DNA of 30,180 nt from an uncultured Alphaproteobacteria bacterium (lineage in GTDB: Bacteria; Pseudomonadota; Alphaproteobacteria; Puniceispirillales; Puniceispirillaceae), in contig CAJWKB010000008.1 in the NCBI GenBank assembly GCA_913042065.1, forward strand, positions 1 through 30,180, read 5' to 3'. A program made the position numbers and the translations under genes. Positions 1 to 6,750 of the stretch are shown one piece after another (positions within the stretch are counted from its first letter, which is position 1; every line of letters starts with the position of its first letter). The notes under the pieces are model-generated. The model was not told where the DNA came from and made no database searches. It saw nothing but the letters and a program-made list of their open reading frames with translations.

Positions 1-181
1 GTGGAACCACGGCGTAGGAATTGGTCGAGATTACATCCGCGCCAGCGGCTATAAAAGCATCATGCGCAGCGCGGACAAAATGCGGCCCCTCAATCAACGC
101 AGCAGCGGACCATTCTGGTTGCCGAAAAGGAGCGCCCATTGCCTCAAGCTGGCGACCAAGTCCTCCGTCAAGAATAATCAT
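1..181 (-). CDS. Homocysteine S-methyltransferase family protein (5' part only)
   Basis: This is the first 60 codons of a gene that runs off the left edge. The translation opens MIILDGGLGRQLEAMG and continues with FVRAAHDAFIAAGADVIST, which matches the N-terminus of the S-methyltransferase family (PF02574: MmuM, BHMT, MetH N-domain), a TIM barrel that moves a methyl group from S-methylmethionine, betaine or methyl-folate to homocysteine. The zinc-binding cysteines lie in the missing C-terminal part, so the donor cannot be told. The ATG at 181 is preceded by a GGAG ribosome site about 9 bases upstream, which fixes the start. The 317 bases upstream (182-498) have no gene, so it probably has its own promoter there. 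Family call is firm; the exact substrate is open. Confidence 0.8.
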   Translation of the reverse strand, partial: MIILDGGLGRQLEAMGAPFRQPEWSAAALIEGPHFVRAAHDAFIAAGADVISTNSYAVVP

Positions 182-221
182 GCCGTTTCTCCAGTAAATA
201 AGTAGGTTAGCGTAAATCACA

Positions 222-234
222 CAAAACAGTTTTG
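222..234. repeat. Perfect inverted repeat, 6-base arms
   Basis: CAAAAC, one central base, GTTTTG. It lies 41 bases upstream of the start codon at 181 on the minus strand, a position where a repressor or activator site would act. No known operator was recognised. Confidence 0.4.
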
Positions 235-332
235 CCTAATTTCTCAACCACCTTCTGATGAAGGGTAGACCGCGCGATATTGGTGTGGCAATAGAACACA
301 AGCAAGGCAGAGAAATTTTATCTTTCTCAACC

Positions 333-347
333 ATTTTGCGGCAAAAT
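333..347. repeat. Perfect inverted repeat, 7-base arms
   Basis: ATTTTGC, one central base, GCAAAAT. It shares the core TTTTG/CAAAA with the palindrome at 222-234. Too short in its loop to be an RNA hairpin, so a protein-binding site is more likely if it has a role. Confidence 0.4.
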
Positions 348-498
348 TGAACATAAAAGCCACTGGTTCATCGTACATGGCTGGCAGAACGTGTAGGCGA
401 CTCCGTTACCGAAAAAAGCAAAGCAAAATACAAATATGATCGCACAGGACCACGCGCAAATTAAAATGAAGGCAACACGCTACTTCAACCTTCCCCTA

Positions 499-738
499 CT
501 ATTCGAGGTTAAACCCGCACATGCGCGCAATCGCTTTTACTACTTCCTGATTGCGGACCGCAAAAGGCAAAATGGCAATAGCAATCAGCATCAACACAGC
601 CCAGATTATCCAAGCCGACAAATCGGCATGCCAGCTCGGTGGTGTTTGGACATTGCTATTATCTGGCAACGACCGCTCAGCGGACGTACCACTACGCATC
701 GTTTTTCTTGTCTGTGAGTCAGAGGTCGGTGTAGTCAT
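499..738 (-). CDS. Small membrane protein of unknown function (79 aa)
   Basis: Not recognised. The protein has a polar N-terminal half (residues 1-38, rich in Ser, Thr, Arg) and one strong hydrophobic segment at about residues 42-61 (WIIWAVLMLIAIAILPF), followed by a short basic tail, so it is probably a single-pass inner-membrane protein. It starts 6 bases after the stop of the 66-aa gene at 745 and has GAGG five bases before its ATG, which supports cotranslation with it. It is the last gene of the minus-strand run plsC-DUF2237-66 aa-79 aa. The overlapping plus-strand frames look like shadows. Existence is fairly likely, function unknown. Confidence 0.55.
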   Translation of the reverse strand: MTTPTSDSQTRKTMRSGTSAERSLPDNSNVQTPPSWHADLSAWIIWAVLMLIAIAILPFAVRNQEVVKAIARMCGFNLE

Positions 739-744
739 CGAACC

Positions 745-945
745 TCACAGTTTCATCACAAATTCAAGGCCCGATTGCGAGCCAACATAAAGGCCTGGTT
801 TGCTCATCCGCAAAGAGACAAGAATATTGCTCCCCCCATCGAGTATCACATCGACCCTGTTGCCAGCGATTCGCACTATGTTGCCGGACGCGTCACGGCC
901 GGTTTCGGTACAGTTGAGTGTAACTTTCTGATCGATGACAAGCAT
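745..945 (-). CDS. Small protein of unknown function, probable beta-strand-rich fold (66 aa)
   Basis: The frame is open further upstream (to 1020), but the start is placed at the ATG at 945 because AGGAG lies 7 bases before it and the extra N-terminal residues look random. The 66-residue product, beginning MLVIDQKVTLNCTETGRD, has short alternating hydrophobic stretches with Gly turns (VRIAGNRVDVILDGG, ILVSLRMSKPGLYVG), as in a small beta barrel. I do not recognise the family. It sits 77 bases after the DUF2237 gene and 6 bases before the 79-aa membrane protein gene, so the two small genes are probably a unit. Confidence 0.6.
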   Translation of the reverse strand: MLVIDQKVTLNCTETGRDASGNIVRIAGNRVDVILDGGSNILVSLRMSKPGLYVGSQSGLEFVMKL

Positions 946-1002
946 GGCTTTCTCCTGACATATCATCCTACCATAGTTCCTGACAAAACAGCACCGATTT
1001 CC

Positions 1003-1022
1003 AAAAGTGCAGTTGCACACTT
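1003..1022 (-). terminator. Possible weak terminator after the DUF2237 gene
   Basis: Read on the minus strand, AAGTG, a spacer of about 8 bases containing TGCA on both sides, then CACTTTT follows directly on the stop codon at 1023. The stem is only 5-7 pairs with a short T-tract of four, so it would at most reduce read-through into the 66-aa gene. Confidence 0.25.
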
Positions 1023-1415
1023 CTATTGTAGATCGACCGCATGCGCTTTCAGATCATCGAGTGAACAGATATGCAGGGTCGCGATATTGGTCGCCGCAAG
1101 CCGTACCTTAGGTGCGCAACCCGCCTGGCGCGCTTGTTCCCAACGTGCAGCGCACAAACACCATTGATCACCATCACGCAATCCAGAAAAACCAAATCGC
1201 GGCATTGGCGTCGAGAGATCGTTGCCAGCCTCCTTGCTGAAGGCAAGAAAACTGTCTGTCATGATCGCACAAACTGTGTGCAGCCCTTGATCATTTGGAC
1301 CGGTGTGACAACAGCCATCTCGAAAGAAACCTGTTAAAGGATCATGTGAACAGCTGACTAATATCTGTCCAAGCACATTTTTTTGCCTCTCAGGGCGGCC
1401 GCTTCCACCATCCAT
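1023..1415 (-). CDS. DUF2237 family protein, Cys-rich (130 aa)
   Basis: A conserved protein of unknown function recognised as DUF2237 (PF09996) from its typical string: NVLGQILVSCSHDPLTGF, FRDGCCHTGPNDQGLHTVCA, FLAFSKEAGNDLSTP, GDQWCLCAARW and a C-terminal SLDDLKAHA. Cysteines sit at 22, 35, 36, 49, 86, 88 and 100; the CC and CLC pairs are family-conserved, which suggests metal or thiol chemistry, but that is inference. The start at 1415 is fixed by an excellent AGGAGG (1423-1428 on the complement) 7 bases upstream; an open frame reaches 1562 but overlaps plsC in a shadow frame. The length, about 130 residues, is usual for the family. It begins 28 bases after plsC ends, on the same strand, so the two are probably one operon. 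Confidence 0.88.
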   Translation of the reverse strand: MDGGSGRPERQKNVLGQILVSCSHDPLTGFFRDGCCHTGPNDQGLHTVCAIMTDSFLAFSKEAGNDLSTPMPRFGFSGLRDGDQWCLCAARWEQARQAGCAPKVRLAATNIATLHICSLDDLKAHAVDLQ

Positions 1416-1443
1416 GATCACGCCTCCTAAACGCTCGACTTGC

Positions 1444-2154
1444 TTAATTTTCATGTAGGGTGTCGATTGCAGCCATTCCAGCCTCAATCCGCTTTTCAAG
1501 TTCGGCCATGAAAACCTTGCGGGACAGACCGGGGGCGATCGGCGGTAGAAAACGAACATCAACTATACCTGGTTTCTTAGTCCAACTGTTGCGTGGCCAC
1601 ACATGCCCAGAATTGAGCGCCACCGGTACGACTGGCAAACCAGTTGCATCATAAAGTGCGAAAACGCCCACCTCATAGCCATGGTTGGCACCAGGTTCAA
1701 CGCGTGTTCCCTGCGGAAAAATTAACAAAGAACGACCTCGCTGCCAATGTAGCACAGCCGACTTGCGTAATTCCCGCAGCGCTCGCATACCGGCGGCACG
1801 GTCGACAGCAATACAGCCGGCCCGAAAGAAAAACAACCCAACCAATGGCAGAAACAACAATTCCCTCTTCATAACTGTCACCGGCATTCTTAGAAAACCC
1901 ACGAGAACTATTGTTTCCCAAGCCGATTGATGTTTGGCTGCGTAAATCACTTGCCGGTCGAGCATCGTAGCACCGTGAATGCGATGTTTAACTCCAGCAA
2001 TCAATAGTAATTTTGCCGTCATCCAGCCCCAACATCGCGCAACAATCCGCACGACTATCGAAGGCAGAAGCAAGAGCGGCAATAACAACACAACAACCAG
2101 ACCGGTCATTAAATAAAACAAGCTGTTAAAGATAAATGATCTGATATAAACCAT
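1444..2154 (-). CDS. plsC: 1-acyl-sn-glycerol-3-phosphate acyltransferase
   Basis: Catalyses the second acylation of glycerol-3-phosphate, making phosphatidic acid at the inner membrane. The N-terminus (residues 1-35) is strongly hydrophobic (FYLMTGLVVVLLLPLLLL) and anchors the protein. Block I is KHQSAWET, with His75 and Glu80, so the usual HX4D is HX4E here. Block III is FPQGTR (146-151); a Pro-rich block IV (LPVVPVALNSG) follows. The start at 2154 (MVYIRSFIFN) is chosen because PlsC proteins of this group begin with such a sequence; the open frame continues to 2280 without family similarity. The ribosome site is poor. It is divergent from the hypothetical gene at 2211 and heads a minus-strand run with the DUF2237 gene. 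Related lysophospholipid acyltransferases are the only real alternative. Confidence 0.88.
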   Translation of the reverse strand: MVYIRSFIFNSLFYLMTGLVVVLLLPLLLLPSIVVRIVARCWGWMTAKLLLIAGVKHRIHGATMLDRQVIYAAKHQSAWETIVLVGFLRMPVTVMKRELLFLPLVGLFFFRAGCIAVDRAAGMRALRELRKSAVLHWQRGRSLLIFPQGTRVEPGANHGYEVGVFALYDATGLPVVPVALNSGHVWPRNSWTKKPGIVDVRFLPPIAPGLSRKVFMAELEKRIEAGMAAIDTLHEN

Positions 2155-2210
2155 CCCGGCAAAATAGGCGTAAACAGACAGCGCCGCAATCACCAAGTGG
2201 TAGACCGCAA

Positions 2211-2576
2211 ATGGATCAGAACTCGGACAGCAGTGATCAAGACAATAAGCCCGTTTGGCAGTGCCGCGCTGAAATGGCATTGGCCTCGGTCATTGCTACT
2301 CACAGGCTGATCACCTACGCGGAACTAGCCGACGCCGCCACTGTTCCGCCGCCACACCGTATTCACAAGTTGACGCTTTGGCTTGAGACAACGTTAGTGT
2401 TAGATCACCGTGCGGGGTGTAAGTTACGTATGGCGTGGGTAATTTCGCGCACACGTGGCGGTTTGCCAGCCCCAGGCTTCTTTATAAAATGTCGCGAACT
2501 GGGGCTTTACGACGGGCCAAACAATGGCCCTCGCGCAAAAGCATTTCACACGAATTTACTGGGCTTGATGACTTGA
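2211..2576 (+). CDS. Conserved hypothetical protein (121 aa)
   Basis: A small soluble protein of a type I recall from other alphaproteobacterial genomes without any assigned function. Features: a helical N-terminal half with ITYAELADAATVPPPHRIHK (about residues 39-58), which loosely resembles a winged-helix DNA-binding segment of the alkyltransferase-like kind, then a conserved-looking C-terminal block SRTRGGLPAPGFF and ELGLYDGPNNGPRA. No catalytic motif is apparent. It starts 56 bases from the divergent plsC and ends 5 bases before the convergent tusA-like gene. No clear ribosome site precedes the ATG at 2211. The gene is probably real because of the recognisable blocks and the snug fit between neighbours. 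Confidence 0.65.
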   Translation: MDQNSDSSDQDNKPVWQCRAEMALASVIATHRLITYAELADAATVPPPHRIHKLTLWLETTLVLDHRAGCKLRMAWVISRTRGGLPAPGFFIKCRELGLYDGPNNGPRAKAFHTNLLGLMT

Positions 2577-2581
2577 GGCCA

Positions 2582-2863
2582 TTAGGTGGCAGGCCCTGTG
2601 CCGACACTGATGCAGAAAGTAAAGACCTCACCCTCGCTGTGCATCTCGACAAGACCATGACCGCCATTGCTGCAGAAATGTTGGAAATCAAGTGGAGCAG
2701 CCGGATCATCAGCTATCACGTAAAGCCTTTCACCGGCTACCATCTGACCCATCTGTCGACGCGCCTTTAGTACCGGCAAAGGACATTTCAGGCCGGTCAG
2801 ATCAAGCGTCAAAAAAGATTTTTCTAGCGAAGCGGCATCTAGTTTGGCAGATGTATTTTCCAT
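2582..2863 (-). CDS. TusA/SirA family sulfur carrier protein
   Basis: A 93-residue protein of the TusA/YedF family (COG0425), small alpha/beta proteins that carry sulfur as a persulfide on one Cys to acceptors such as the tRNA thiolation or molybdenum cofactor pathways. The family motif is clear: LDLTGLKCPLPVLKARR (about residues 20-36), with the active Cys at 27, then LYVIADDPAAPLDFQHFC and a final beta strand. The ATG at 2863 is chosen; the frame stays open to a TTG at 2941 but the added residues are not family-like. The stop lies 5 bases from that of the convergent gene at 2576. The sulfur acceptor cannot be told from context, and a stand-alone TusA paralogue is possible, so no symbol is given. 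Confidence 0.82.
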   Translation of the reverse strand: MENTSAKLDAASLEKSFLTLDLTGLKCPLPVLKARRQMGQMVAGERLYVIADDPAAPLDFQHFCSNGGHGLVEMHSEGEVFTFCISVGTGPAT

Positions 2864-2970
2864 AAGGGTAGAATAACCACATACGCGGTTTTGCGCTAGC
2901 ACGAAAATGCCGCATCCAGAGATTTGCCGCTGAGTCGACAAGATAGATTAGCACGTAGGGCGTTACGGGC

Positions 2971-3000
2971 TTGCTATTGGCTCTTAGCAGACGCTAGATA
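2971..3000 (+). promoter_or_regulatory. Candidate promoter of the djlA-like gene
   Basis: TTGCTA (2971-2976), 18 bases, TAGATA (2995-3000). If real, transcription would begin at about 3007, next to the ATG at 3006, giving a leaderless or nearly leaderless message. The match is moderate and this remains a guess. Confidence 0.25.
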
Positions 3001-3005
3001 GGCGC

Positions 3006-3737
3006 ATGAGTATTTGGGTAATGATCATTGGCGGCGCAACAGGCTTTGCTTTTGGCGGCCCTATTGGCGGCCTGTTGGGCGCCGCGGCCGGTATTGCCGT
3101 TGAACGGGGCTTCTCTTTTTCAGAACAAACAGAGGACAACCCCGGCAGCCGCAAGGTCGCTTTTACTGTTGCATTAATTGCACTGTCTGCAAAAATGGCT
3201 AAGGCCGATGGTGTTGTTACTCATGACGAGATATCCGCTTTTCGCCAACGCGTCCATATCCCCCAAGGTGAGGTCAGTCAGGTTGGCAAATTCTGGGATC
3301 TGGCACGCCAGACACAAGATGGTTTTGAGGGTTATGCAAAACAGGTTGCAAAGCTTTTTAACAAGCGCGCACCAATTCTTGAGCAATTGCTTGATCTGTT
3401 GTTTCACATTGCCAAGTCTGACGGTGCTGTTACCCCGCCCGAAGCCAAATATCTGGAAGCTGTTGCGCAAATTTTTGGCTTTTCGGAGGAAGATTTTGCT
3501 AGGTTCATGGCGTTGCATGGCGAAGCTGGCCCGACACCTTATGAGGTGCTTGGTGTTTCCTCGGATATTGGGGATGCTGATTTGCGAAGTCATTGGCGCA
3601 AGTTGGTGCGCACAAACCACCCGGACAAACTGATTGCCGATGGAATGCCAGAGGAATTCATCAAGGTTGCCACTGGCAAGCTGGCCAACATCAACGCTGC
3701 CTATGACACAATCGTTCGCGAGCGAGGTCTTGGCTGA
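3006..3737 (+). CDS. djlA: DjlA-like membrane-anchored J-domain protein (TerB + DnaJ)
   Basis: A co-chaperone that stimulates the ATPase of DnaK at the inner membrane. Order of parts: a Gly-rich membrane segment at residues 4-30 (GFAFGGPIGGLLGAAAGIAV) with GxxxG dimerisation spacing as in E. coli DjlA; a TerB-like helical domain at about 50-165 with two similar repeats (ALSAKMAKADGVVTHDE and LFHIAKSDGAVTPPEA, acidic metal-binding type); and a C-terminal J domain (TPYEVLGVSSDI onward) with the HPD tripeptide at 205-207. Length 243 is normal for the family. The stop is 2 bases before the ABC-F gene, so the two are cotranscribed. The downstream gene acts on ribosomes, so the pair may share a protein-quality role, which is inference. 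Confidence 0.9.
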   Translation: MSIWVMIIGGATGFAFGGPIGGLLGAAAGIAVERGFSFSEQTEDNPGSRKVAFTVALIALSAKMAKADGVVTHDEISAFRQRVHIPQGEVSQVGKFWDLARQTQDGFEGYAKQVAKLFNKRAPILEQLLDLLFHIAKSDGAVTPPEAKYLEAVAQIFGFSEEDFARFMALHGEAGPTPYEVLGVSSDIGDADLRSHWRKLVRTNHPDKLIADGMPEEFIKVATGKLANINAAYDTIVRERGLG

Positions 3738-3739
3738 TT

Positions 3740-5644
3740 ATGCCCATACCACTTCTGACTATAGCCGAATGCGGGATCAATCTTGGCGATCGCTGGCTTC
3801 TACGCGGTGCCAATCTAGCCCTGCATGCTGGTGACAAGCTGGCTCTTGTCGGCCGCAACGGAGCTGGTAAATCCACCTTGATGAAGTTATTATCAGGACA
3901 AGGTGAAATGGATGAGGGAACTCTATGGATTGCGCCTGGAACGCAGATCGCCTATTTGCCACAAGCTCCTGAAATTCATCCAGGCATGACTTTGCGTGCC
4001 ATCGTCACTGCCGGGTATGACGCCGATGCCGCCGGTCGGCCAGTGCCAATACATCAGGCAGAAGCGATCTTGATGAGAATGGGACTGGCCCCCGACCGCA
4101 TCAGCGACGGGCTGTCCGGTGGGGAAGCGCGGCGTGTGTCGCTGGCGCGTGCGCTCTACACCGAACCCGATATTCTTCTGCTTGACGAGCCGACTAACCA
4201 TATGGACCTGCCGACCATCGAATGGATGGAAGATCTGCTGCTGAAGCACCGCGGTGCCCTACTCGTTGTTAGCCATGACCGTGCTTTTCTGCGCAACCTG
4301 GGAACTGGAATCATCTGGCTGCATCAGGGCAGATTGCGTCGCCGTGACAGCCAATTTAGCGAATTTGACGATTGGTCGGAGGGTATTCTGGCTGAAGAAG
4401 CGTTGATGCTTCACAAAATGGATCGTCGCATCGCTAGCGAAACCAAATGGTCGCGCGAGGGCATTTCCGCCCGCCGCAAACGCAATCAAGGACGATTGCG
4501 GGAACTAGCGACATTGCGCAGCGCGCGGGCAAAATCCGGCGGTATCACCCAGCGCGCCATGCGCATGGAAACCGGTCCCGCGGAAGGTGGCGGACAGATG
4601 GTGGTCGAAGGCATTGATCTGTCGGCATCGGTACCCACATCCACATCCAATACAGAAGGTGGAGTGAGTCGCCGCCAGCTGCTCACTCATTTCAATCTGC
4701 TAGTCCGGCGAAGTGACCGCATCGGCATTGTCGGGCCGAATGGAATTGGCAAATCGACGCTGGTCCGCATTCTTCTGGGACTGCAGCAACCGGACAGCGG
4801 GCGTGTGCGCCAGGGTTTCGGATTGTTGCACGCCTATTTTGATCAACGGCGCGAGACCCTCGACCGGACAGCATCACCCTGGACGATCCTGACTGGAGGC
4901 ACTGGCGATACTGTCGAGGTCGCTGGTCAGACCAAGCATGTCACCGCCTATCTCCGCGATTTCATGTTCGATGATCATAAAATGACGCAGAAGATCTCCA
5001 CGCTATCGGGCGGTGAGCAGAACCGGTTGCTGCTGGCCAAGCTATTTGCCCAGAGCCATAATTTTCTGGTGCTTGACGAACCGACCAATGATCTTGATCT
5101 TGAAACGCTTGAGCTGTTGCAGGAAGTGATCGCCGACTATGACGGCACCATCATGATTGTCAGTCATGACCGAGATTTTCTGGACCGGACGGTGACCGCA
5201 TTGCTGTCTTTTGAGGGTGATGCGAAGATTGTCAGCCACGCTGGTGGCTATTCAGACTATCTGCAACGCCGCATTGCCACCGAGGCGAGGCAGCTTGCAC
5301 GAACTGGGAACCAGTCGGAGGGAAAAGCCCGCAGAAAATCATTAAAAGGCACCAATGCCAGTAAAGGTGGCGCAAAAGCGGCAAACCGTCCCGCCCGCCT
5401 GACCTTTCGCGATCAGCACGCGCTTGACAGATTGCCCGAAGAGATCGAACAGCTGGCGGCCGCCATTGTCAAGCTGGAGGCGGCAATCGCCGACCCGGCG
5501 CTATTTACCACCAATCCGAAAAAATTCAACCAGGCTGCAACGGCGCTTGCCACCGCGCAGGCAAAGAAGGAAGAGAAGGAAACCCAGTGGCTTGAGATCG
5601 CCGAACGTGCCGAGGCGCTGGGGGGCGAGGACACCCAGCCTTGA
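3740..5644 (+). CDS. uup: ABC-F family ATPase, Uup type
   Basis: A cytoplasmic, soluble ABC-F protein; members bind the ribosomal E site or act on branched DNA structures rather than transport. Two nucleotide-binding domains are complete. The first has GRNGAGKST (38-46), signature LSGGE (125-129) and Walker B ILLLDEPTNHMD; the second has GPNGIGKST (about 331-339), LSGGEQNR and FLVLDEPTNDLD (about 446). An Arg/Lys-rich linker (about 233-275) lies between them, and a Lys-rich stretch then a C-terminal coiled coil at about 560-630 matches the Uup C-terminal domain, which favours Uup over EttA. Length 634 is usual for Uup. It begins 2 bases after djlA. Its stop codon (5642-5644) sits inside the -35 hexamer of the rnpB promoter. 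Confidence 0.92.
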   Translation: MPIPLLTIAECGINLGDRWLLRGANLALHAGDKLALVGRNGAGKSTLMKLLSGQGEMDEGTLWIAPGTQIAYLPQAPEIHPGMTLRAIVTAGYDADAAGRPVPIHQAEAILMRMGLAPDRISDGLSGGEARRVSLARALYTEPDILLLDEPTNHMDLPTIEWMEDLLLKHRGALLVVSHDRAFLRNLGTGIIWLHQGRLRRRDSQFSEFDDWSEGILAEEALMLHKMDRRIASETKWSREGISARRKRNQGRLRELATLRSARAKSGGITQRAMRMETGPAEGGGQMVVEGIDLSASVPTSTSNTEGGVSRRQLLTHFNLLVRRSDRIGIVGPNGIGKSTLVRILLGLQQPDSGRVRQGFGLLHAYFDQRRETLDRTASPWTILTGGTGDTVEVAGQTKHVTAYLRDFMFDDHKMTQKISTLSGGEQNRLLLAKLFAQSHNFLVLDEPTNDLDLETLELLQEVIADYDGTIMIVSHDRDFLDRTVTALLSFEGDAKIVSHAGGYSDYLQRRIATEARQLARTGNQSEGKARRKSLKGTNASKGGAKAANRPARLTFRDQHALDRLPEEIEQLAAAIVKLEAAIADPALFTTNPKKFNQAATALATAQAKKEEKETQWLEIAERAEALGGEDTQP

Positions 5645-5668
5645 CCACGCTCCCTCGTCGGCTATAAG
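5641..5668 (+). promoter_or_regulatory. Promoter of rnpB
   Basis: TTGACC (5641-5646), 16 bases, TATAAG (5663-5668), a good sigma-70-type match. The predicted start is at about 5675-5680, immediately at the 5' end of the RNase P RNA. The -35 box contains the TGA stop of the upstream ABC-F gene. Confidence 0.7.
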
Positions 5669-5679
5669 CTTATTCCGCT

Positions 5680-6080
5680 GTCAGATGGCTGGATGACCGC
5701 TGCCACCAATGGAGAAATCTGGTGGAAGAGGAAAGTCCGGGCTCCACAGGATCAGGATGCCGGGTAACGCCCGGCGGGGGCGACCCTAGGGAAAGTGCCG
5801 CAGAAAACAGACCGCCTGCCCGCCCCAAGGGACGCACGTAGGTAAGGGTGAAAAGGTGCGGTAAGAGCGCACCGCCAGGCTGGCAACAGGCTGGGCAGGG
5901 CAAACCCCATCCGGAGCAAGACCATGTAGGGACACATGCCGCATGCGGCTGGTGCGATCCTGCACCGATGTCCGGGTAGGTCGCTTGAGGCGGCTGGCAA
6001 CAGTCCGCACTAGATGAATGGTCATCGCCCGCTGCGGTCATGCAGGCGGGACACAGAACCCGGCTTATAGGCCATCTGAC
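5680..6080 (+). ncRNA. rnpB: RNase P RNA (class A)
   Basis: The catalytic RNA that removes 5' leaders from precursor tRNAs. The ends are defined by a perfect 10-base P1 helix: GTCAGATGGC (5680-5689) with GCCATCTGAC (6071-6080). The universally conserved GAGGAAAGTCC (CR-I) is at 5728-5738, and the 3' conserved region with ACAGAA and CCCGGCTTA is at about 6054-6067. The length of 401 bases fits bacterial class A molecules of alphaproteobacteria. It has its own promoter and a candidate terminator. Several open frames on the opposite strand (within 5670-6041) are only a by-product of its GC-rich, stop-poor sequence. Confidence 0.97.
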
Positions 6081-6119
6081 AGCCTATCCGCCTACCAGCC
6101 CAAAACGTAAAAAAGTGGC

Positions 6120-6166
6120 CGAAGTCTGAATGAAATACTCCTCTGGTTTGGGGCTTCGTCTTTTTT
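6120..6166 (+). terminator. Candidate terminator of rnpB
   Basis: CGAAGTC (6120-6126) pairs with GGCTTCG (6152-6158, one G-T pair), followed directly by TCTTTTTT (6159-6166). The loop of 25 bases is long, which weakens the call, but the position 40 bases after the RNase P RNA and the T-tract fit. Confidence 0.45.
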
Positions 6167-6274
6167 GCCGTAGTGTCGTCCAGACCAAGTCCCTTGGGCC
6201 ATGGTTTGGGATTTATTTTGATGTGGCTTGCCTGGGAATAATATAAACTCCTCTAGGTTGACTTATGCCACTAT

Positions 6275-6305
6275 CTGTCCGGCGGCAAGGGTCGTAACCG
6301 GACAG
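6275..6305. repeat. Inverted repeat, 8-base arms
   Basis: CTGTCCGG (6275-6282) and CCGGACAG (6298-6305) with a 15-base loop. A second one, CAGCAGC/GCTGCTG (6317-6323 and 6331-6337), follows at once. They lie at the 3' edge of the decayed acyltransferase and lack a T-tract, so a terminator role is not supported. Confidence 0.4.
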
Positions 6306-6314
6306 CTTAGAACG

Positions 6315-6750
6315 TTCAGCAGCTAAACAAGCTGCTGGCGTGCCAGTTCCAATACCTGCCCGTCATTCGCACAAGCGCCGCGGGTTCCACCGTCACACGG
6401 CACGGCGCGCCGGCGACCCATCAGGTGTCAGCGCGACAGATTTGCCATCATGCAGCACCCGCATCAGACCCTGCAGCCCGCCAGGTTGCTGACAGTCGGA
6501 AGACCGCCAAATTGTAAACGCGCCAAACAGACAATTACATGCCCTATGATCCGGCTAGCGGCATGTAGTGAGTAACGCACACAGAGTAGCAAACGGCGCG
6601 TCCAAAGCCGGGGCATGGGCTCGCGGCGCTCGTGCAAGAACACAATGATCTCCCACTCCTGCTAAGCCAGAAAGAACGCGATACGGAATGGTTCTCCCGC
6701 AACGAGCGGTTGGTCAGCATGAGCTGGGCAATCATGCTAGCCAACAACAG
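6315..6750 (-). pseudogene. Decayed DUF374 lysophospholipid acyltransferase-like gene
   Basis: Reading the minus strand from about 6750, successive frames give pieces of one family in the right order. Frame one: LLASMIAQLMLTNRSLREN. Next frame: EWEIIVFLHERREPMPRLW, then SLHAASRIIGHVIVCL and a Gly-rich stretch ending SNLAG, corresponding to the WHGR and SAHRDGRII regions of DUF374 proteins. Next frame: GGLQGLMRVLHDGKSVALTP followed by DG, corresponding to the conserved GKSVAITPDGPRGP block. Another frame: VEPAALVRMTGR. At least three frame changes plus in-frame stops, and loss of the WHGR and SAHRDG residues, show it is dead. Intact relatives acylate lipid precursors, often near lipid A genes. 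Its C-terminal end is not recoverable. Confidence 0.65.

Larger units (their letters stand above)
182..498. other. Intergenic region, probable promoter of the methyltransferase-like gene
   Basis: No convincing gene on either strand in these 317 bases. It separates the divided minus-strand units: the 79-aa gene ends at 499 and the methyltransferase-like gene starts at 181. Two odd-centred perfect palindromes are visible: CAAAAC-A-GTTTTG (222-234) and ATTTTGC-G-GCAAAAT (333-347). They could be operator sites or, for the second, part of a termination region of the upstream operon, but there is no T-tract next to it. No SAM riboswitch was recognised by eye. Confidence 0.5.

Noticed and set aside
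436..1167. Plus-strand frames of 79 to 130 codons opposite the small genes
   Set aside because: They overlap each other and mirror the minus-strand genes that have ribosome sites.
5670..6041. Open frames on the minus strand, up to 123 codons
   Set aside because: They lie within the RNase P RNA, whose conserved helices and motifs explain the sequence; the translations look random.
6132..6262. Repeated ACTCCTCT near 6137 and 6247
   Set aside because: Only 8 bases shared with loose flanks; expected by chance or local duplication, with no array structure.
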